DNA of 64,000 nucleotides from Stenotrophomonas sp. BIO128-Bstrain (GTDB taxonomy: Bacteria > Pseudomonadota > Gammaproteobacteria > Xanthomonadales > Xanthomonadaceae). Location: contig NZ_CP124620.1 of NCBI RefSeq assembly GCF_030128875.1, forward strand, positions 2,356,001 through 2,420,000, in the 5' to 3' direction. Positions within the stretch are counted from its first letter, which is position 1. Every line of letters starts with the position of its first letter. Below the pieces are notes generated by a model. That model saw only the letters and a list, made by a program, of their open reading frames with translations. It ran no database searches and was not told where the DNA came from. The position numbers and the translations under genes are program-made. This document shows positions 1 through 8,282 of the stretch, piece by piece.

Positions 1-426
1 GGCAACGAAGGTGTTGCCGCCTATGTGAAGCAGATCAAGGGCGGCATCGGCTACGTCGAACTGTCCTACGCGCTGCAGAACAAGATGTCCTATGCCGCGA
101 TGAAGAACGCCTCGGGCAAGATCGTGCTGCCGAGCGACACCTCCTTCGCCGCCGCTGCCGCCAGCGCCGACTGGGCCAGTTCGAAGGATTTCTACCTGGT
201 CATGACCAACGCCCCGGGCGCCGATGCGTGGCCGATCACCGCCACCAACTTCATCCTCGTCCGCAAGCAGCCCAAGAACGTCGCCAACGCCAAGGCCACC
301 CAGGAGTTCTTCCGCTGGATCTACAAGAGCGGCGATGCGCAGGCCAAGCAGCTCGACTACGTTCCGCTGCCGGACACCCTGGTCAAGCAGATCGAGACCT
401 ACTGGTCGCAGAACCTGAAGTATTGA
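1..426 (+). CDS. pstS: Phosphate ABC transporter substrate-binding protein PstS, C-terminal part
   Basis: Only the last 141 codons are present; the gene begins upstream of the window and ends with TGA. The protein is the periplasmic phosphate-binding component that delivers phosphate to the PstCAB permease. The visible part closely resembles the same region of the complete PstS encoded just downstream, with shared blocks such as YVKQIKG, IGYVEL, YALQN and WPITATNF and the same C-terminal YVPLP segment. This makes it a tandem paralogue. The lipobox or signal peptide is outside the window, so its anchoring cannot be judged. The next gene lies 302 bp away behind a hairpin and a candidate Pho box, so the two pstS genes may be expressed separately. 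Confidence 0.93.
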   Translation, partial: GNEGVAAYVKQIKGGIGYVELSYALQNKMSYAAMKNASGKIVLPSDTSFAAAAASADWASSKDFYLVMTNAPGADAWPITATNFILVRKQPKNVANAKATQEFFRWIYKSGDAQAKQLDYVPLPDTLVKQIETYWSQNLKY

Positions 427-457
427 GCAAGCCACCACCGACGGTGGTGACCTACCG

Positions 458-483
458 GTAGGTGCCGACCGTTGGTCGGTACG
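458..483 (+). repeat. SMAG-like palindromic repeat (GTAG-headed)
   Basis: A GTAG head is followed by GTGCCGACC-GTT-GGTCGGTAC, a stem with one G·U pair. This matches the GTAG-headed repetitive extragenic palindromes typical of S. maltophilia. It is isolated here, downstream of the first pstS. Confidence 0.6.
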
Positions 484-515
484 CGTCGCCCCCGACGCAA
501 CTACTGGACAGTGCA

Positions 516-554
516 ATGGCGCCGGAGGGACCTCTCTCCCCCTTCCGGCGCCAT
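516..554 (+). terminator. Hairpin downstream of first pstS
   Basis: The arms ATGGCGCCGGA (516-526) and TCCGGCGCCAT (544-554) are perfect reverse complements around a 17-nt loop. No U-tract follows directly. It could be an attenuating or RNA-protecting hairpin rather than a classical Rho-independent terminator. Confidence 0.45.
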
Positions 555-646
555 CGGGCGCGGGCCGCAAGGTTCCGCGCCTTTTTGTTGCCTGCCCCCG
601 ACGGGGCGGCCCTTGTGGGACAAGGCTTTGCGTGCGCCAGGTCACG

Positions 647-680
647 GCGTCATCAAGCTGTAACAAAAACATCATTTCAT
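647..680 (+). promoter_or_regulatory. Candidate Pho box upstream of second pstS
   Basis: CTGTAAC at 658-664, the spacer AAAA, then ACATCAT at 669-675 and TTCAT resemble the 7-bp direct repeats at 11-bp spacing bound by PhoB (consensus CTGTCAT). A further GTCATCA-like unit precedes it. The position, about 50-80 bp before pstS, fits a phosphate-starvation promoter. The match is partial. Confidence 0.45.
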
Positions 681-728
681 AGTCGCGTCGCCGGAAAGAC
701 CGGCCCTTATCCCGCTATGGAGTGACGC

Positions 729-1820
729 ATGAAACTGCACACGGCCAGCATTGCCGCCCTTTCCCTGGCCATCGCGCTGGGTCTTTCCGCCTGCAAGCCG
801 GGCGCTGACGGCCAGGCCGCCGCGCCGGCCACCGATGCGCCCGCTGCCGCTCCGGCCGCTGGCGATCGCCTGACCGCCGAGATCTCCGGCGCCGGTGCAT
901 CCTTCATTTTCCCGCTGGTGTCCAAGTGGTCGGCCGACTACAACGCCGCCACCGGCGCCAAGATCAACTACCAGTCGATCGGTTCCGGTGGTGGCATCGC
1001 CCAGATCAAGGCCGGCACCGTTGATTTCGGTTCTTCCGACAAGCCGCTGAGCAGCGAAGAACTGGCCCAGGCCGGTCTCGGCCAGTTCCCGTCGGCCATC
1101 GGTGGCGTGGTCCCGGTGGTGAACATCGACGGACTGGAAGCCGGCAAGCTGCGCCTGAGCGGCGCCCTGCTGGCCGACATCTTCCTGGGCAAGGTCAAGA
1201 CCTGGAACGACCCGGCCATCGTCGCCGCCAACCCGGGCGTCAAGCTGCCCGACGGCAAGATCACCCTGGTCCACCGTTCGGACGGCTCGGGCACCACCTT
1301 CAACTTCTCCAACTACCTCTCCAAGGTCAGCCCGGACTGGAAGAGCAAGGTCGGCGAAGGCACCTCGGTGCAGTGGCCGGACGGCGTGGGTGGCAAGGGC
1401 AACGAAGGCGTGGCCTCGTACGTGAAGCAGATCAAGGGCTCGATCGGCTACGTCGAACTGGCCTACGCGCTGCAGAACGGCATGCCGTACGCCTCGATGC
1501 AGAACGCCGCCGGCAACTGGGTGCAGCCGAGCGCGGAAACCTTCGCCGCGGCAGCCGCCAGCGCCGACTGGGCCAGCGCCAAGGACTTCAACCTGGTCAT
1601 CACCAATGCCCCGGGCGACCAGGCATGGCCGATCACCGCCACCAATTTCATGCTGATGCACAAGCAGCCCAAGGATGCCCAGCGCAGCAAGGACACCCTG
1701 GCGTTCTTCAAGTGGGCCTTCGAGAAGGGCCAGGCCCAGGCCAACGAACTGCACTACGTGCCGCTGCCGGCCGAACTGGTCACCCAGATCGAAGCCTACT
1801 GGACCAGCGAGTTCAAGTAA
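729..1820 (+). CDS. pstS: Phosphate ABC transporter substrate-binding lipoprotein PstS
   Basis: This is the complete 363-residue periplasmic phosphate receptor. The N-terminus is a lipoprotein signal ending in a lipobox (LSAC, Cys22), followed by an Ala/Pro-rich linker to about residue 45, so it is probably membrane-tethered. The PBP-like fold carries phosphate-contact motifs of the family: GAGASFIFPL near residue 55, SIGSGGG, DFGSSDKPL and HRSDGSGTTFNF. A GGAG-like ribosome site precedes ATG 729. It is the second of two adjacent pstS genes and lies 87 bp before pstC, separated by a stem-loop. That arrangement usually allows more binding protein than permease. It is probably induced by PhoB at low phosphate. 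Confidence 0.95.
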   Translation: MKLHTASIAALSLAIALGLSACKPGADGQAAAPATDAPAAAPAAGDRLTAEISGAGASFIFPLVSKWSADYNAATGAKINYQSIGSGGGIAQIKAGTVDFGSSDKPLSSEELAQAGLGQFPSAIGGVVPVVNIDGLEAGKLRLSGALLADIFLGKVKTWNDPAIVAANPGVKLPDGKITLVHRSDGSGTTFNFSNYLSKVSPDWKSKVGEGTSVQWPDGVGGKGNEGVASYVKQIKGSIGYVELAYALQNGMPYASMQNAAGNWVQPSAETFAAAAASADWASAKDFNLVITNAPGDQAWPITATNFMLMHKQPKDAQRSKDTLAFFKWAFEKGQAQANELHYVPLPAELVTQIEAYWTSEFK

Positions 1821-1827
1821 GCCAGAC

Positions 1828-1856
1828 AGCGGGCCTGTGCACAGCGCAGGCCCGCT
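1828..1856 (+). terminator. Attenuating stem-loop between pstS and pstC
   Basis: The arms AGCGGGCCTG (1828-1837) and CAGGCCCGCT (1847-1856) form a perfect 10-bp stem with a 9-nt loop, followed only by TTTCC. It is probably a leaky terminator or a 3'-end stabiliser that sets the ratio of pstS to pstCAB mRNA. Confidence 0.5.
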
Positions 1857-1907
1857 TTCCTCGCCGCACCACCCTGCCGAACCACCACTCGGGCCCCCGC
1901 CTCAGCC

Positions 1908-2876
1908 ATGAATGCCATCGCCCAGCCTGTTCCCGCACCGTCCCTCCGCGACCTGCGTGATGCCCGCAACGACACACTGTTCCGCTGGGTACTGATCGCC
2001 ACCGTCATCCTGGTGCTGGTCGCCCTGGCCTGCGCCGCGCTCTCCATGCTGTGGGGCGGCCGCCATGCCCTGCAGGAGCAGGGCCTGAGCTTCTTCTACT
2101 CGTCCGAATGGAATCCGGTCGAGAACAAATTCGGTGCGCTCGCACCGATCTACGGCACCCTCGTCACCGCCCTGATCGCGATGGTCATCGCCGTCCCGGT
2201 GAGCTTTGGTATCGCCTTCTTCCTGACCGAGGTCGCCCCGCGCTGGCTGCGTGGCCCGGTCGGTACCGCCATCGAACTGCTGGCCGGTATCCCCTCGATC
2301 ATTTACGGCATGTGGGGCCTGTTCGTGCTGGTGCCGGTGATGACCGAATACGTCACCCCGTTCCTCAACGACCACCTGGGCACGATGCCGATCATCGGCC
2401 CGCTGTTCCAGGGCCCGCCGCTGGGCATCGGCGTGCTCACCGCCGGCTTCGTGCTGGCGATCATGGTGATCCCCTTCATCTCCTCGGTGATGCGCGAAGT
2501 GTTCCTCACCGTGCCGACCCGCCTGAAGGAATCGGCCTATGCGCTGGGCTCCACCAAGTGGGAAGTGAGCTGGGACATCGTGCTGCCCTACACCCGCTCG
2601 GCGGTGATCGGCGGCATCTTCCTGGGCCTGGGCCGCGCGCTCGGTGAAACCATGGCGGTGGCCTTCGTGATCGGCAACAGCGTGCGCCTGTCGCCGTCGC
2701 TGCTGGAACCGGGCACCACGATTGCGGCGCTGATCGCCAACGATTTCGGCGAAGCCACTGAAACCTACCGCTCGGCGCTGCTGCTGCTCGGCTTCGTGCT
2801 GTTCATCGTGACCTTCGTGGTGCTGGCGATCGCCCGCCTGATGCTGATGCGCCTGGCCCGCAAGGAGGGCAACTGA
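1908..2876 (+). CDS. pstC: Phosphate ABC transporter permease PstC
   Basis: An inner-membrane permease subunit of the high-affinity phosphate importer, 322 residues. The first membrane segment lies near residues 25-48. A periplasmic stretch containing FFYSSEWNPVENKFGALAPIYGT is followed by five more hydrophobic segments. The EAA-type cytoplasmic loop that contacts PstB is seen in LKESAYALGSTKWE. It pairs with PstA, whose ATG overlaps this stop codon by one base (TGATG). Translational coupling is therefore likely. Confidence 0.95.
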   Translation: MNAIAQPVPAPSLRDLRDARNDTLFRWVLIATVILVLVALACAALSMLWGGRHALQEQGLSFFYSSEWNPVENKFGALAPIYGTLVTALIAMVIAVPVSFGIAFFLTEVAPRWLRGPVGTAIELLAGIPSIIYGMWGLFVLVPVMTEYVTPFLNDHLGTMPIIGPLFQGPPLGIGVLTAGFVLAIMVIPFISSVMREVFLTVPTRLKESAYALGSTKWEVSWDIVLPYTRSAVIGGIFLGLGRALGETMAVAFVIGNSVRLSPSLLEPGTTIAALIANDFGEATETYRSALLLLGFVLFIVTFVVLAIARLMLMRLARKEGN

Positions 2877-3742
2877 TGTCCACCGCCAACGCCCAACCGC
2901 TGTACCTGCGCCGCCGCATCGTCAACGTGGTCGCGCTGCTGATGTCCTGCCTGACCGCGCTGTTCGGCCTGTTCTTCCTCGGCTGGATCCTGTGGACGCT
3001 GGCCTCCAAGGGCCTGGCCGGCATCAACCTGGACCTGTTCACCAAGATGACACCGCCGCCGATGCAGGAAGGCGGCCTGGCCAATGCGTTCTTCGGCAGT
3101 GCCGTGATGTGCGGCCTGGCGATCGCGATCGGCACCCCGCTGGGCGTGCTCGCGGGCACCTGGCTGGCCGAGTACGGCAACTTCCGCAAGGCCGGCACGG
3201 TGGTCCGTTTCGTCAACGACATCCTGCTCTCGGCGCCGTCGATCGTGCTGGGCCTGTTCGTCTATACCCTGTATGTGATGCAGACCGGTGGCCAGTTCTC
3301 GGCCTTCGCCGGTGCGCTCTCGCTGGCCTTCATCGTGCTGCCGGTGGTGGTGCGTACCACCGATGAAATGCTGCGCCTGGTGCCCTCGCAGATGCGCGAA
3401 GCAGCGCTGTCGCTGGGTATCCCGCAGTGGAAGGTGACCGTGCAGGTGCTGTACCGCAGCGCCGCCGCCGGCATCGTGACCGGCATCCTGCTGGCGCTGG
3501 CCCGCATCTCCGGTGAAACCGCGCCGCTGCTGTTCACCGCCTTCGGCAACCAGTACTGGAACAGCAACGTGTTCCAGCCGATGGCCTCGGTGCCGGTGGT
3601 GATGAACCAGTTCGCCGGCAGCCCGTATGAATCCTGGCAGGTGCTGGCCTGGGCCGGCGCGCTGGTGCTGACTGTGTTCGTGCTGCTGGTCAGCCTTTCC
3701 GCGCGCGGCATCCTGCTGCGCAACCGTATCTCCCATGACTGA
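2876..3742 (+). CDS. pstA: Phosphate ABC transporter permease PstA
   Basis: The second inner-membrane permease subunit of the Pst importer, 288 residues. It has a leading transmembrane segment (about residues 17-45) and a conserved permease core. The coupling-helix motif is [14 protein letters not shown]. It starts inside the pstC stop and overlaps pstB by 8 bp, so pstC, pstA and pstB form a tightly coupled unit. No unusual feature is visible. Confidence 0.95.
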   Translation: MSTANAQPLYLRRRIVNVVALLMSCLTALFGLFFLGWILWTLASKGLAGINLDLFTKMTPPPMQEGGLANAFFGSAVMCGLAIAIGTPLGVLAGTWLAEYGNFRKAGTVVRFVNDILLSAPSIVLGLFVYTLYVMQTGGQFSAFAGALSLAFIVLPVVVRTTDEMLRLVPSQMREAALSLGIPQWKVTVQVLYRSAAAGIVTGILLALARISGETAPLLFTAFGNQYWNSNVFQPMASVPVVMNQFAGSPYESWQVLAWAGALVLTVFVLLVSLSARGILLRNRISHD

Positions 3743-4592
3743 CCTTTCCACGGACATCGCCATGAACGATCTCTCCAATGCCGTGCCGATGCAGCGCATC
3801 GTGGTCCCGGCCTCGCATGAAAACCTGCAGACCCCGGCGCCGATCAAGCTGGCCGCGCGCGGTCTGGATTTCTACTACGACAAGTTCCATGCGCTGAAGG
3901 GCATCGACCTGGAAATTCCGGAAAAGCGCGTCACCGCGCTGATCGGTCCCTCCGGTTGCGGCAAGTCTACCCTGCTGCGCATCTTCAACCGCATCTACGC
4001 GCTGTACCCCAAGCTGGAAGCGCGTGGTGAAGTGCTGCTGGATGGCGAGAACATCCTCTCGCCGAAGTACCCGATGAACCGCCTGCGCAGCAAGGTCGGC
4101 ATGGTGTTCCAGAAGCCGGTGCCGTTCCCGATGACCATCTTCGAGAACGTGGCCTACGGCATCCGCCACCACGAGAAGCTCTCCAAGTCCGAGATGACCG
4201 ACCGCGTCGAGCAGGCCCTGCGCCAGGGCGCGCTGTGGGACGAGGTGAAGGACAAGCTCAACCAGAGCGCGCTGGGCCTGTCCGGTGGCCAGCAGCAGCG
4301 ACTGTGCATCGCCCGCGCCGTGGCGCTGCGCCCGGACGTGCTGCTGCTGGACGAGCCGACCTCGGCGCTGGACCCGATTTCCACCAGCCGTATCGAGCAG
4401 CTGGTGGAAGAGCTCAAGCACGACTACACGATCGTCATCGTGACCCACAACATGCAGCAGGCCGCGCGCGTATCCGACTACACCGCCTTCATGTACCTGG
4501 GCGACCTGATCGAACACGACCGCACCGAAGTGATCTTCTCGCAGCCCAACAAGCAGCAGACCGAGGATTACATCACCGGTCGTTTCGGTTGA
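3735..4592 (+). CDS. pstB: Phosphate ABC transporter ATPase PstB
   Basis: The cytoplasmic ATPase that energises phosphate import. It has Walker [10 protein letters not shown] at residues 71-79, the Q-loop [11 protein letters not shown] typical of PstB, the signature LSGGQQQR, Walker [13 protein letters not shown] and the switch histidine in VTHN. At 285 residues it is about 28 longer than E. coli PstB. The extra part is an N-terminal tail, and in-frame ATGs at residues 10 and 19 are alternative starts. It overlaps pstA by 8 bp and precedes phoU by 65 bp. Confidence 0.95.
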   Translation: MTDLSTDIAMNDLSNAVPMQRIVVPASHENLQTPAPIKLAARGLDFYYDKFHALKGIDLEIPEKRVTALIGPSGCGKSTLLRIFNRIYALYPKLEARGEVLLDGENILSPKYPMNRLRSKVGMVFQKPVPFPMTIFENVAYGIRHHEKLSKSEMTDRVEQALRQGALWDEVKDKLNQSALGLSGGQQQRLCIARAVALRPDVLLLDEPTSALDPISTSRIEQLVEELKHDYTIVIVTHNMQQAARVSDYTAFMYLGDLIEHDRTEVIFSQPNKQQTEDYITGRFG

Positions 4593-4657
4593 TCGGTGCT
4601 GTCCCCTCACCAACTGTCCCAGCCAGGCATGGCCTGGCGCTACCCGGATTGCAGACC

Positions 4658-5365
4658 ATGAATCTTCCCAACGACCACATCGTCAAGAGCTACGACGAAG
4701 AACAGCAGCGCCTGGTGGCCGAGATCGTGCGCATGGGCGAGATGGCCGTCGCCCAGCTGGAGGCGTCCATGGACGTCATCGAGAAGCGCGACGAGAACGC
4801 GGCCCAGCGCATCATCGCCAACGATGAAGCCATCGATGCGCTCGAGCAGCACATCAGCCACGACGTCATGCGCCTGGCGCTGCGCGGGCCGATGGCACGC
4901 GACCTGCGCGAGATCCTGGCCGGCCTGCGCATTCCGGCCGACATCGAACGCATCGGCGATTACGCCGCCAACGTGGCCAAGCGCTCGATCGCCCTGAGCA
5001 AGGTGCCGCCGCTGCCGCAGATCCAGGGCCTGCGTGCGCTGGGCCGGCTGGCCGCGCAGCAGGTGCGCCGCGCGATCGAAGCCTACCGTGACAACGACGC
5101 CGCCGCCGCGCTGGAACTGCGCGACGACGATGCCCGCCTGGACGCGCAGTACACCGCGCTGTTCCGCGAGCTGCTGACGTACATGATGGAGGACCCGCGC
5201 AACATCACACCCTGCACCCACCTGCTGTTCATGGCCAAGAACCTGGAGCGCGTGGGCGACCATGCCACCAACATCGCCGAGAACGTGTGGTTCCTGGTGC
5301 ATGGCGAGCAGGCCCTGCCGCCGCGCGAGAAGCGCGACGAGACGAGCAGTACCGATCACGTCTGA
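4658..5365 (+). CDS. phoU: Phosphate signalling complex protein PhoU
   Basis: A 235-residue all-helical regulator that links the Pst transporter to the PhoR sensor kinase and keeps the Pho regulon off when phosphate is plentiful. Two PhoU repeats are visible, each with the metal-coordinating pattern: DIERIGDYAANVAKR in the first half and NLERVGDHATNIAE in the second. The reading frame stays open far upstream into pstB, but that part is out of frame with pstB. ATG 4658 gives the family length and starts with MNLPNDHIVKSYDEE. It is the last gene of the pst operon, and a terminator follows. Confidence 0.95.
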   Translation: MNLPNDHIVKSYDEEQQRLVAEIVRMGEMAVAQLEASMDVIEKRDENAAQRIIANDEAIDALEQHISHDVMRLALRGPMARDLREILAGLRIPADIERIGDYAANVAKRSIALSKVPPLPQIQGLRALGRLAAQQVRRAIEAYRDNDAAAALELRDDDARLDAQYTALFRELLTYMMEDPRNITPCTHLLFMAKNLERVGDHATNIAENVWFLVHGEQALPPREKRDETSSTDHV

Positions 5366-5394
5366 GCGCGCGCTTCAAAAACGCAAAGCAAAAG

Positions 5395-5421
5395 CCGCTG
5401 CCTTCGGGTGGCGGTTTTTTT
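5395..5421 (+). terminator. Rho-independent terminator after phoU
   Basis: The stem CCGCTGCC/GGTGGCGG (two G·U pairs) is closed by a UUCG tetraloop at 5403-5406 and followed by seven T residues. It separates the pst operon from the peptide cluster that follows. Confidence 0.88.
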
Positions 5422-5476
5422 GTAGCCGGAGCGTCCGGGCGCTCCGGCAATGAGGCGCTGCACTTCACGAAACGTT

Positions 5477-5495
5477 GAATCCTGTGTGAGGATTC
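5477..5495. promoter_or_regulatory. Inverted repeat upstream of the EGKCG precursor gene
   Basis: GAATCC (5477-5482) and GGATTC (5490-5495) are perfect reverse complements separated by TGTGTGA. The repeat lies about 90-105 bp before ATG 5583, in the only spacer between the phoU terminator and the precursor gene. It is a candidate operator. The nearby GAAACG and CGAT words could also be parts of an ECF-type promoter, but I cannot assign one with confidence. Confidence 0.3.
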
Positions 5496-5582
5496 GATGA
5501 GCCGGGCCGGTCCACCATGGCCGCACCTGCTGCCCCCACGCCGCCATCCCGGGCCCCGGCCCCTTGCAAGGAGATCCACCCG

Positions 5583-5957
5583 ATGAGCACACCCACCCGC
5601 GCGCAGTCTCTGTTGGCAGCGGCCGCGCTGGCCGCCGGCCTGGGCGTGACCGCCTCGGCGTCCGCGTTGAGCATGACCGACCTGGCCCAGGGCTACCTGG
5701 TGGCCGGCCAAGCGGCGACCAAGGCGGCCGAAGGCAAGTGTGGCGAAGGAAAATGTGGTGCGCACGGCGACAAGGCCGGCAGCACGGCGGGCGACAAGGC
5801 CGCGACCGCCGGTGCCAAGACCGCCGAAGGCAAGTGTGGGGAAGGCAAGTGCGGTGCCGACAAAGGCAAGGCCGCTGGCGGCAAGGCAAAGACCGCCGGC
5901 GACAGCAAGGCGGCGGAAGGCAAGTGCGGCGAAGGCAAGTGCGGTGCCAGGCACTGA
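5583..5957 (+). CDS. hvfA: EGKCG-repeat RiPP precursor, HvfA/bufferin-like
   Basis: A 124-residue precursor of a predicted modified, secreted metal-binding peptide. Residues 1 to about 28 look like a Sec signal peptide (hydrophobic [13 protein letters not shown], then ASASA). The rest is Lys/Gly/Ala-rich and carries six EGKCG motifs in three [11 protein letters not shown] doublets starting at residues 50, 82 and 112. All six cysteines lie in these motifs. In Haemophilus HvfA, EGKCG cysteines are converted by an MNIO enzyme to copper-binding oxazolone/thioamide groups, and related bufferins sequester copper. ATG 5583 was preferred over 5517 because AAGGAG lies 9 nt upstream and the signal peptide then starts correctly. 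The following enzyme gene overlaps by 14 bp. The modification is inferred from the family. Confidence 0.88.
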   Translation: MSTPTRAQSLLAAAALAAGLGVTASASALSMTDLAQGYLVAGQAATKAAEGKCGEGKCGAHGDKAGSTAGDKAATAGAKTAEGKCGEGKCGADKGKAAGGKAKTAGDSKAAEGKCGEGKCGARH

Positions 5958-6816
5958 CGCTCCCGCCACTGGGCTGGACCGGTTGCCGCTGCCTGCGGCG
6001 GCGACCGGACTTGGCTTGCGCCGCGCCCTGCTGCAGGACCTGCGCGATGCGCCCGCGGGAGATCTCGACTTCCTCGAATGCGCGCCGGAAAACTGGATCG
6101 GCGTCGGTGGGCCGGCCGGCGATGCACTGGCCGAACTGGCAACGCGCTACCCGCTTACCTGCCATGGGCTGTCGCTTTCGCTGGGCAGCACTGCGCCACT
6201 GGATACCTCCCTGCTCGACCAGGTGGGACGCTTCCTGGAGCGGCACAAGGTGCCGCTGTACAGCGAACACCTGAGCTACTGCAGCGATGACGGCCACCTC
6301 TACGACCTGCTGCCGATTCCCTTCACCGAGGAAGCAGTGCGTCACACCGCAGCGCGTATCGCCCGGGTGCAGGACCTGCTGGGCCGGCGCATCGCGGTGG
6401 AGAACGTGTCCTATTACCTTGCCCCCGAGCCGGCCATGGACGAACTGGCCTTCACCACGGCGGTGCTCGCCGAGGCCGATTGCGACCTGCTGCTGGACGT
6501 CAACAACGTCTACGTCAACGCCTGCAACCACGGCTACGACGCTGATGCCTTCATCGCCGGGCTGCCGGCTGCGCGCATCGTCTGCCTGCATGTGGCCGGT
6601 CACCTCGATGAGGCCCCTGACCTGAAGATCGATACGCACGGAAGCGCCGTGATCGATCCGGTCTGGGCGCTGCTCGGCCGCACCTATGCGCGCATCGGGC
6701 CCCGCCCGACCCTGCTGGAACGCGATTTCAACTTCCCCCCGTATGCCGAGCTGCGTGGCGAGCTGCAGACCATCCGCCAGCGGATGGCCGCTCATGCAGG
6801 AGGCCGGCATGACTGA
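5944..6816 (+). CDS. hvfB: MNIO-family (DUF692) peptide-modifying enzyme, HvfB/BufB-like
   Basis: A predicted multinuclear non-haem iron-dependent oxidative enzyme of about 290 residues. It would install oxazolone/thioamide-type groups on the EGKCG cysteines of the adjacent precursor. The TIM-barrel family shows in GLGLRR near the N-terminus, [32 protein letters not shown] and CLHVAGH, which carry the conserved His/Glu/Asn/Asp metal ligands. I chose GTG 5944 (GAAGG 8 nt upstream), which overlaps the precursor by 14 bp; TTG 5983 is an alternative. The long in-frame opening before 5944 is an out-of-frame reading of the precursor. It overlaps the partner gene by 8 bp. Confidence 0.9.
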   Translation: MPGTDAPATGLDRLPLPAAATGLGLRRALLQDLRDAPAGDLDFLECAPENWIGVGGPAGDALAELATRYPLTCHGLSLSLGSTAPLDTSLLDQVGRFLERHKVPLYSEHLSYCSDDGHLYDLLPIPFTEEAVRHTAARIARVQDLLGRRIAVENVSYYLAPEPAMDELAFTTAVLAEADCDLLLDVNNVYVNACNHGYDADAFIAGLPAARIVCLHVAGHLDEAPDLKIDTHGSAVIDPVWALLGRTYARIGPRPTLLERDFNFPPYAELRGELQTIRQRMAAHAGGRHD

Positions 6817-7576
6817 CGTCCCGGCGCGCCTGCACGCGCAGCAGCGAGCCCTCACCGCGCACCTGCGCGACCCGGCCCAGGTCCCTGCCCCGCCGGGTCT
6901 GGACGCGCGCCGGCTGGGCCTCCATGAGCGGCTGGTGTTCAACAACGTGCTCGGGCTGCTGGGCAACGGCTTCCCGGTCTGCGTGCGCCTGCTCGGCGAG
7001 GCAGCGTGGGCCGCCCTGGTCCGGCGGTATCTCGCAGTACACCGTGCGCAGACCCCGTTGTTCACCGAACTGGCCGCCGAGTTCGTGCAGTGGTTGCAGG
7101 GCCAGGCCACGCTGCCGCATCCGGCACTGGCCGAACTGGCCCATTACGAGTGGGTGGAAACGGCTCTCTACCAGTTGGACGCGTCCCCGCTGCCGCCCGC
7201 GCCCGGCCTGGACCCGATGCGCGCGGCGCTGCAGCGCTCACCGCTGGCCTGGCCGCTGCGCTATCGCTGGCCCGTGCACCGGCTCGGCACCGATGACGCG
7301 CCGACGCGGCCCGACCCCGAGCCGACCGCGTTGCTGGTCCGCCGCGACCCGGATGGGCAGGTCCGCTTCGCCGCGGTCAGCCCGATGGCCGCGCAGCTGC
7401 TGGAGCTGATCGGTCAGCATCCCGGCAGCACCGGCACCACGTATCTGCAGCAGCTTGCGCAGGCACACGGCATGGCGGCCGATGCCCTGCTGCTGCCAGG
7501 CGCCGCCCTGCTGCGGCAATGTCACGACAGCAGGGTGATCGGACCGGCCCCCGACGCTGGCGGCCGCAGCGCCTGA
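6809..7576 (+). CDS. hvfC: DUF2063-family partner protein, HvfC/BufC-like
   Basis: A 255-residue protein of the DUF2063 family, formerly called a putative DNA-binding domain. In HvfABC and bufferin systems this protein binds the precursor leader and forms a complex with the MNIO enzyme. Family hallmarks are the N-terminal [15 protein letters not shown] helix, [19 protein letters not shown] and [14 protein letters not shown] (about residues 95-108). ATG 6809 follows AGGAGG by 5 nt and overlaps the enzyme stop by 8 bp, so the three genes are translationally coupled. No DoxX-type membrane gene (HvfD) follows; the next gene is rnt. Confidence 0.88.
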   Translation: MTDVPARLHAQQRALTAHLRDPAQVPAPPGLDARRLGLHERLVFNNVLGLLGNGFPVCVRLLGEAAWAALVRRYLAVHRAQTPLFTELAAEFVQWLQGQATLPHPALAELAHYEWVETALYQLDASPLPPAPGLDPMRAALQRSPLAWPLRYRWPVHRLGTDDAPTRPDPEPTALLVRRDPDGQVRFAAVSPMAAQLLELIGQHPGSTGTTYLQQLAQAHGMAADALLLPGAALLRQCHDSRVIGPAPDAGGRSA

Positions 7577-7604
7577 GCGCGGGGGGGCATACAGGTCGCT
7601 CTGC

Positions 7605-7610
7605 TAAACT
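7605..7610 (+). promoter_or_regulatory. Possible -10 element immediately before rnt
   Basis: TAAACT, preceded by TGC (an extended -10 pattern), ends six bases before ATG 7617. A transcript from this element would start at or next to the initiation codon and so be leaderless. No good -35 hexamer is apparent. Confidence 0.3.
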
Positions 7611-7616
7611 GGGGCG

Positions 7617-8276
7617 ATGACTGACGACCTCCCCCGCTCCGACGCGCCGGCTGCTGCCGACGCACTGCCCGCTGCCGCCCAGCGCTTGATGGCGACCCGC
7701 TTCCGCGGCTTCCTGCCGGTGGCGGTGGACGTGGAGACCGGTGGATTCGACTCGGATCGCCACGCCCTGCTGGAGATCGCCGCGGTGCCGATCGAGATGG
7801 ACGAGACCGGCCTGCTCTATCCCGGCCAGACCGCCAGCGCCCATGTGGTACCCGCCGAAGGCCTGGAGATCGATCCCAAGTCGCTGGAGATCACCGGCAT
7901 CATCCTGGACCACCCCTTCCGGCTGGCCAAGGTCGAGCGCGACGCGCTGGACCACATCTTCGCCCCGATCCGGGTGGCGATGAAGAAGTACGGCTGCCAG
8001 CGCGCGATCCTGGTCGGGCACAACGCCCACTTCGACCTGGGCTTCGTCAATGCGGCGGTCAACCGGACCGGCCACAAGCGCAACCCGTTCCACCCCTTCA
8101 GCGTGTTCGACACCGTCACCCTCGGCGGCATCGCCTATGGCCAGACCGTGCTGGCACGCGCGGCCACCGCAGCCGGGCTGGGCTGGGATGCCGATGAGGC
8201 GCACAGCGCGGTGTATGACACCGAGCAGACCGCCAAGCTGTTCTGCAAGGTCGCCAACAGCTGGCCGCGCCCCTGA
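7617..8276 (+). CDS. rnt: Ribonuclease T
   Basis: A DEDDh-family 3'-5' exoribonuclease that trims the 3' ends of tRNA and other stable RNAs, including CCA turnover. Exo I is VDVETGG (Asp38, Glu40), Exo II is GHNAHFDL and Exo III is AHSAVYDTE. The basic and aromatic residues expected for RNase T are present ([20 protein letters not shown]). At 219 residues it is the usual size. The gene converges with the diguanylate cyclase gene, and their stop codons are 6 bp apart. Confidence 0.95.
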   Translation: MTDDLPRSDAPAAADALPAAAQRLMATRFRGFLPVAVDVETGGFDSDRHALLEIAAVPIEMDETGLLYPGQTASAHVVPAEGLEIDPKSLEITGIILDHPFRLAKVERDALDHIFAPIRVAMKKYGCQRAILVGHNAHFDLGFVNAAVNRTGHKRNPFHPFSVFDTVTLGGIAYGQTVLARAATAAGLGWDADEAHSAVYDTEQTAKLFCKVANSWPRP

Positions 8277-8282
8277 GCGGTA

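Larger units (their letters stand above)
427..728. other. Intergenic region between the two pstS genes
   Basis: This 302-bp stretch holds no credible gene. It contains an inverted repeat at 431-449, a SMAG-like palindrome at 458-483, a strong 11-bp hairpin at 516-554, and a candidate PhoB-binding region at about 647-680 just before the second pstS. The short ORFs here are composition artefacts. Confidence 0.7.

Noticed and set aside
5740..5943. N-terminal extension of the DUF692 protein
   Set aside because: These codons are an out-of-frame reading of the EGKCG repeats (Arg/Lys/Pro/Ala-rich), and the DUF692 fold starts after 5944.
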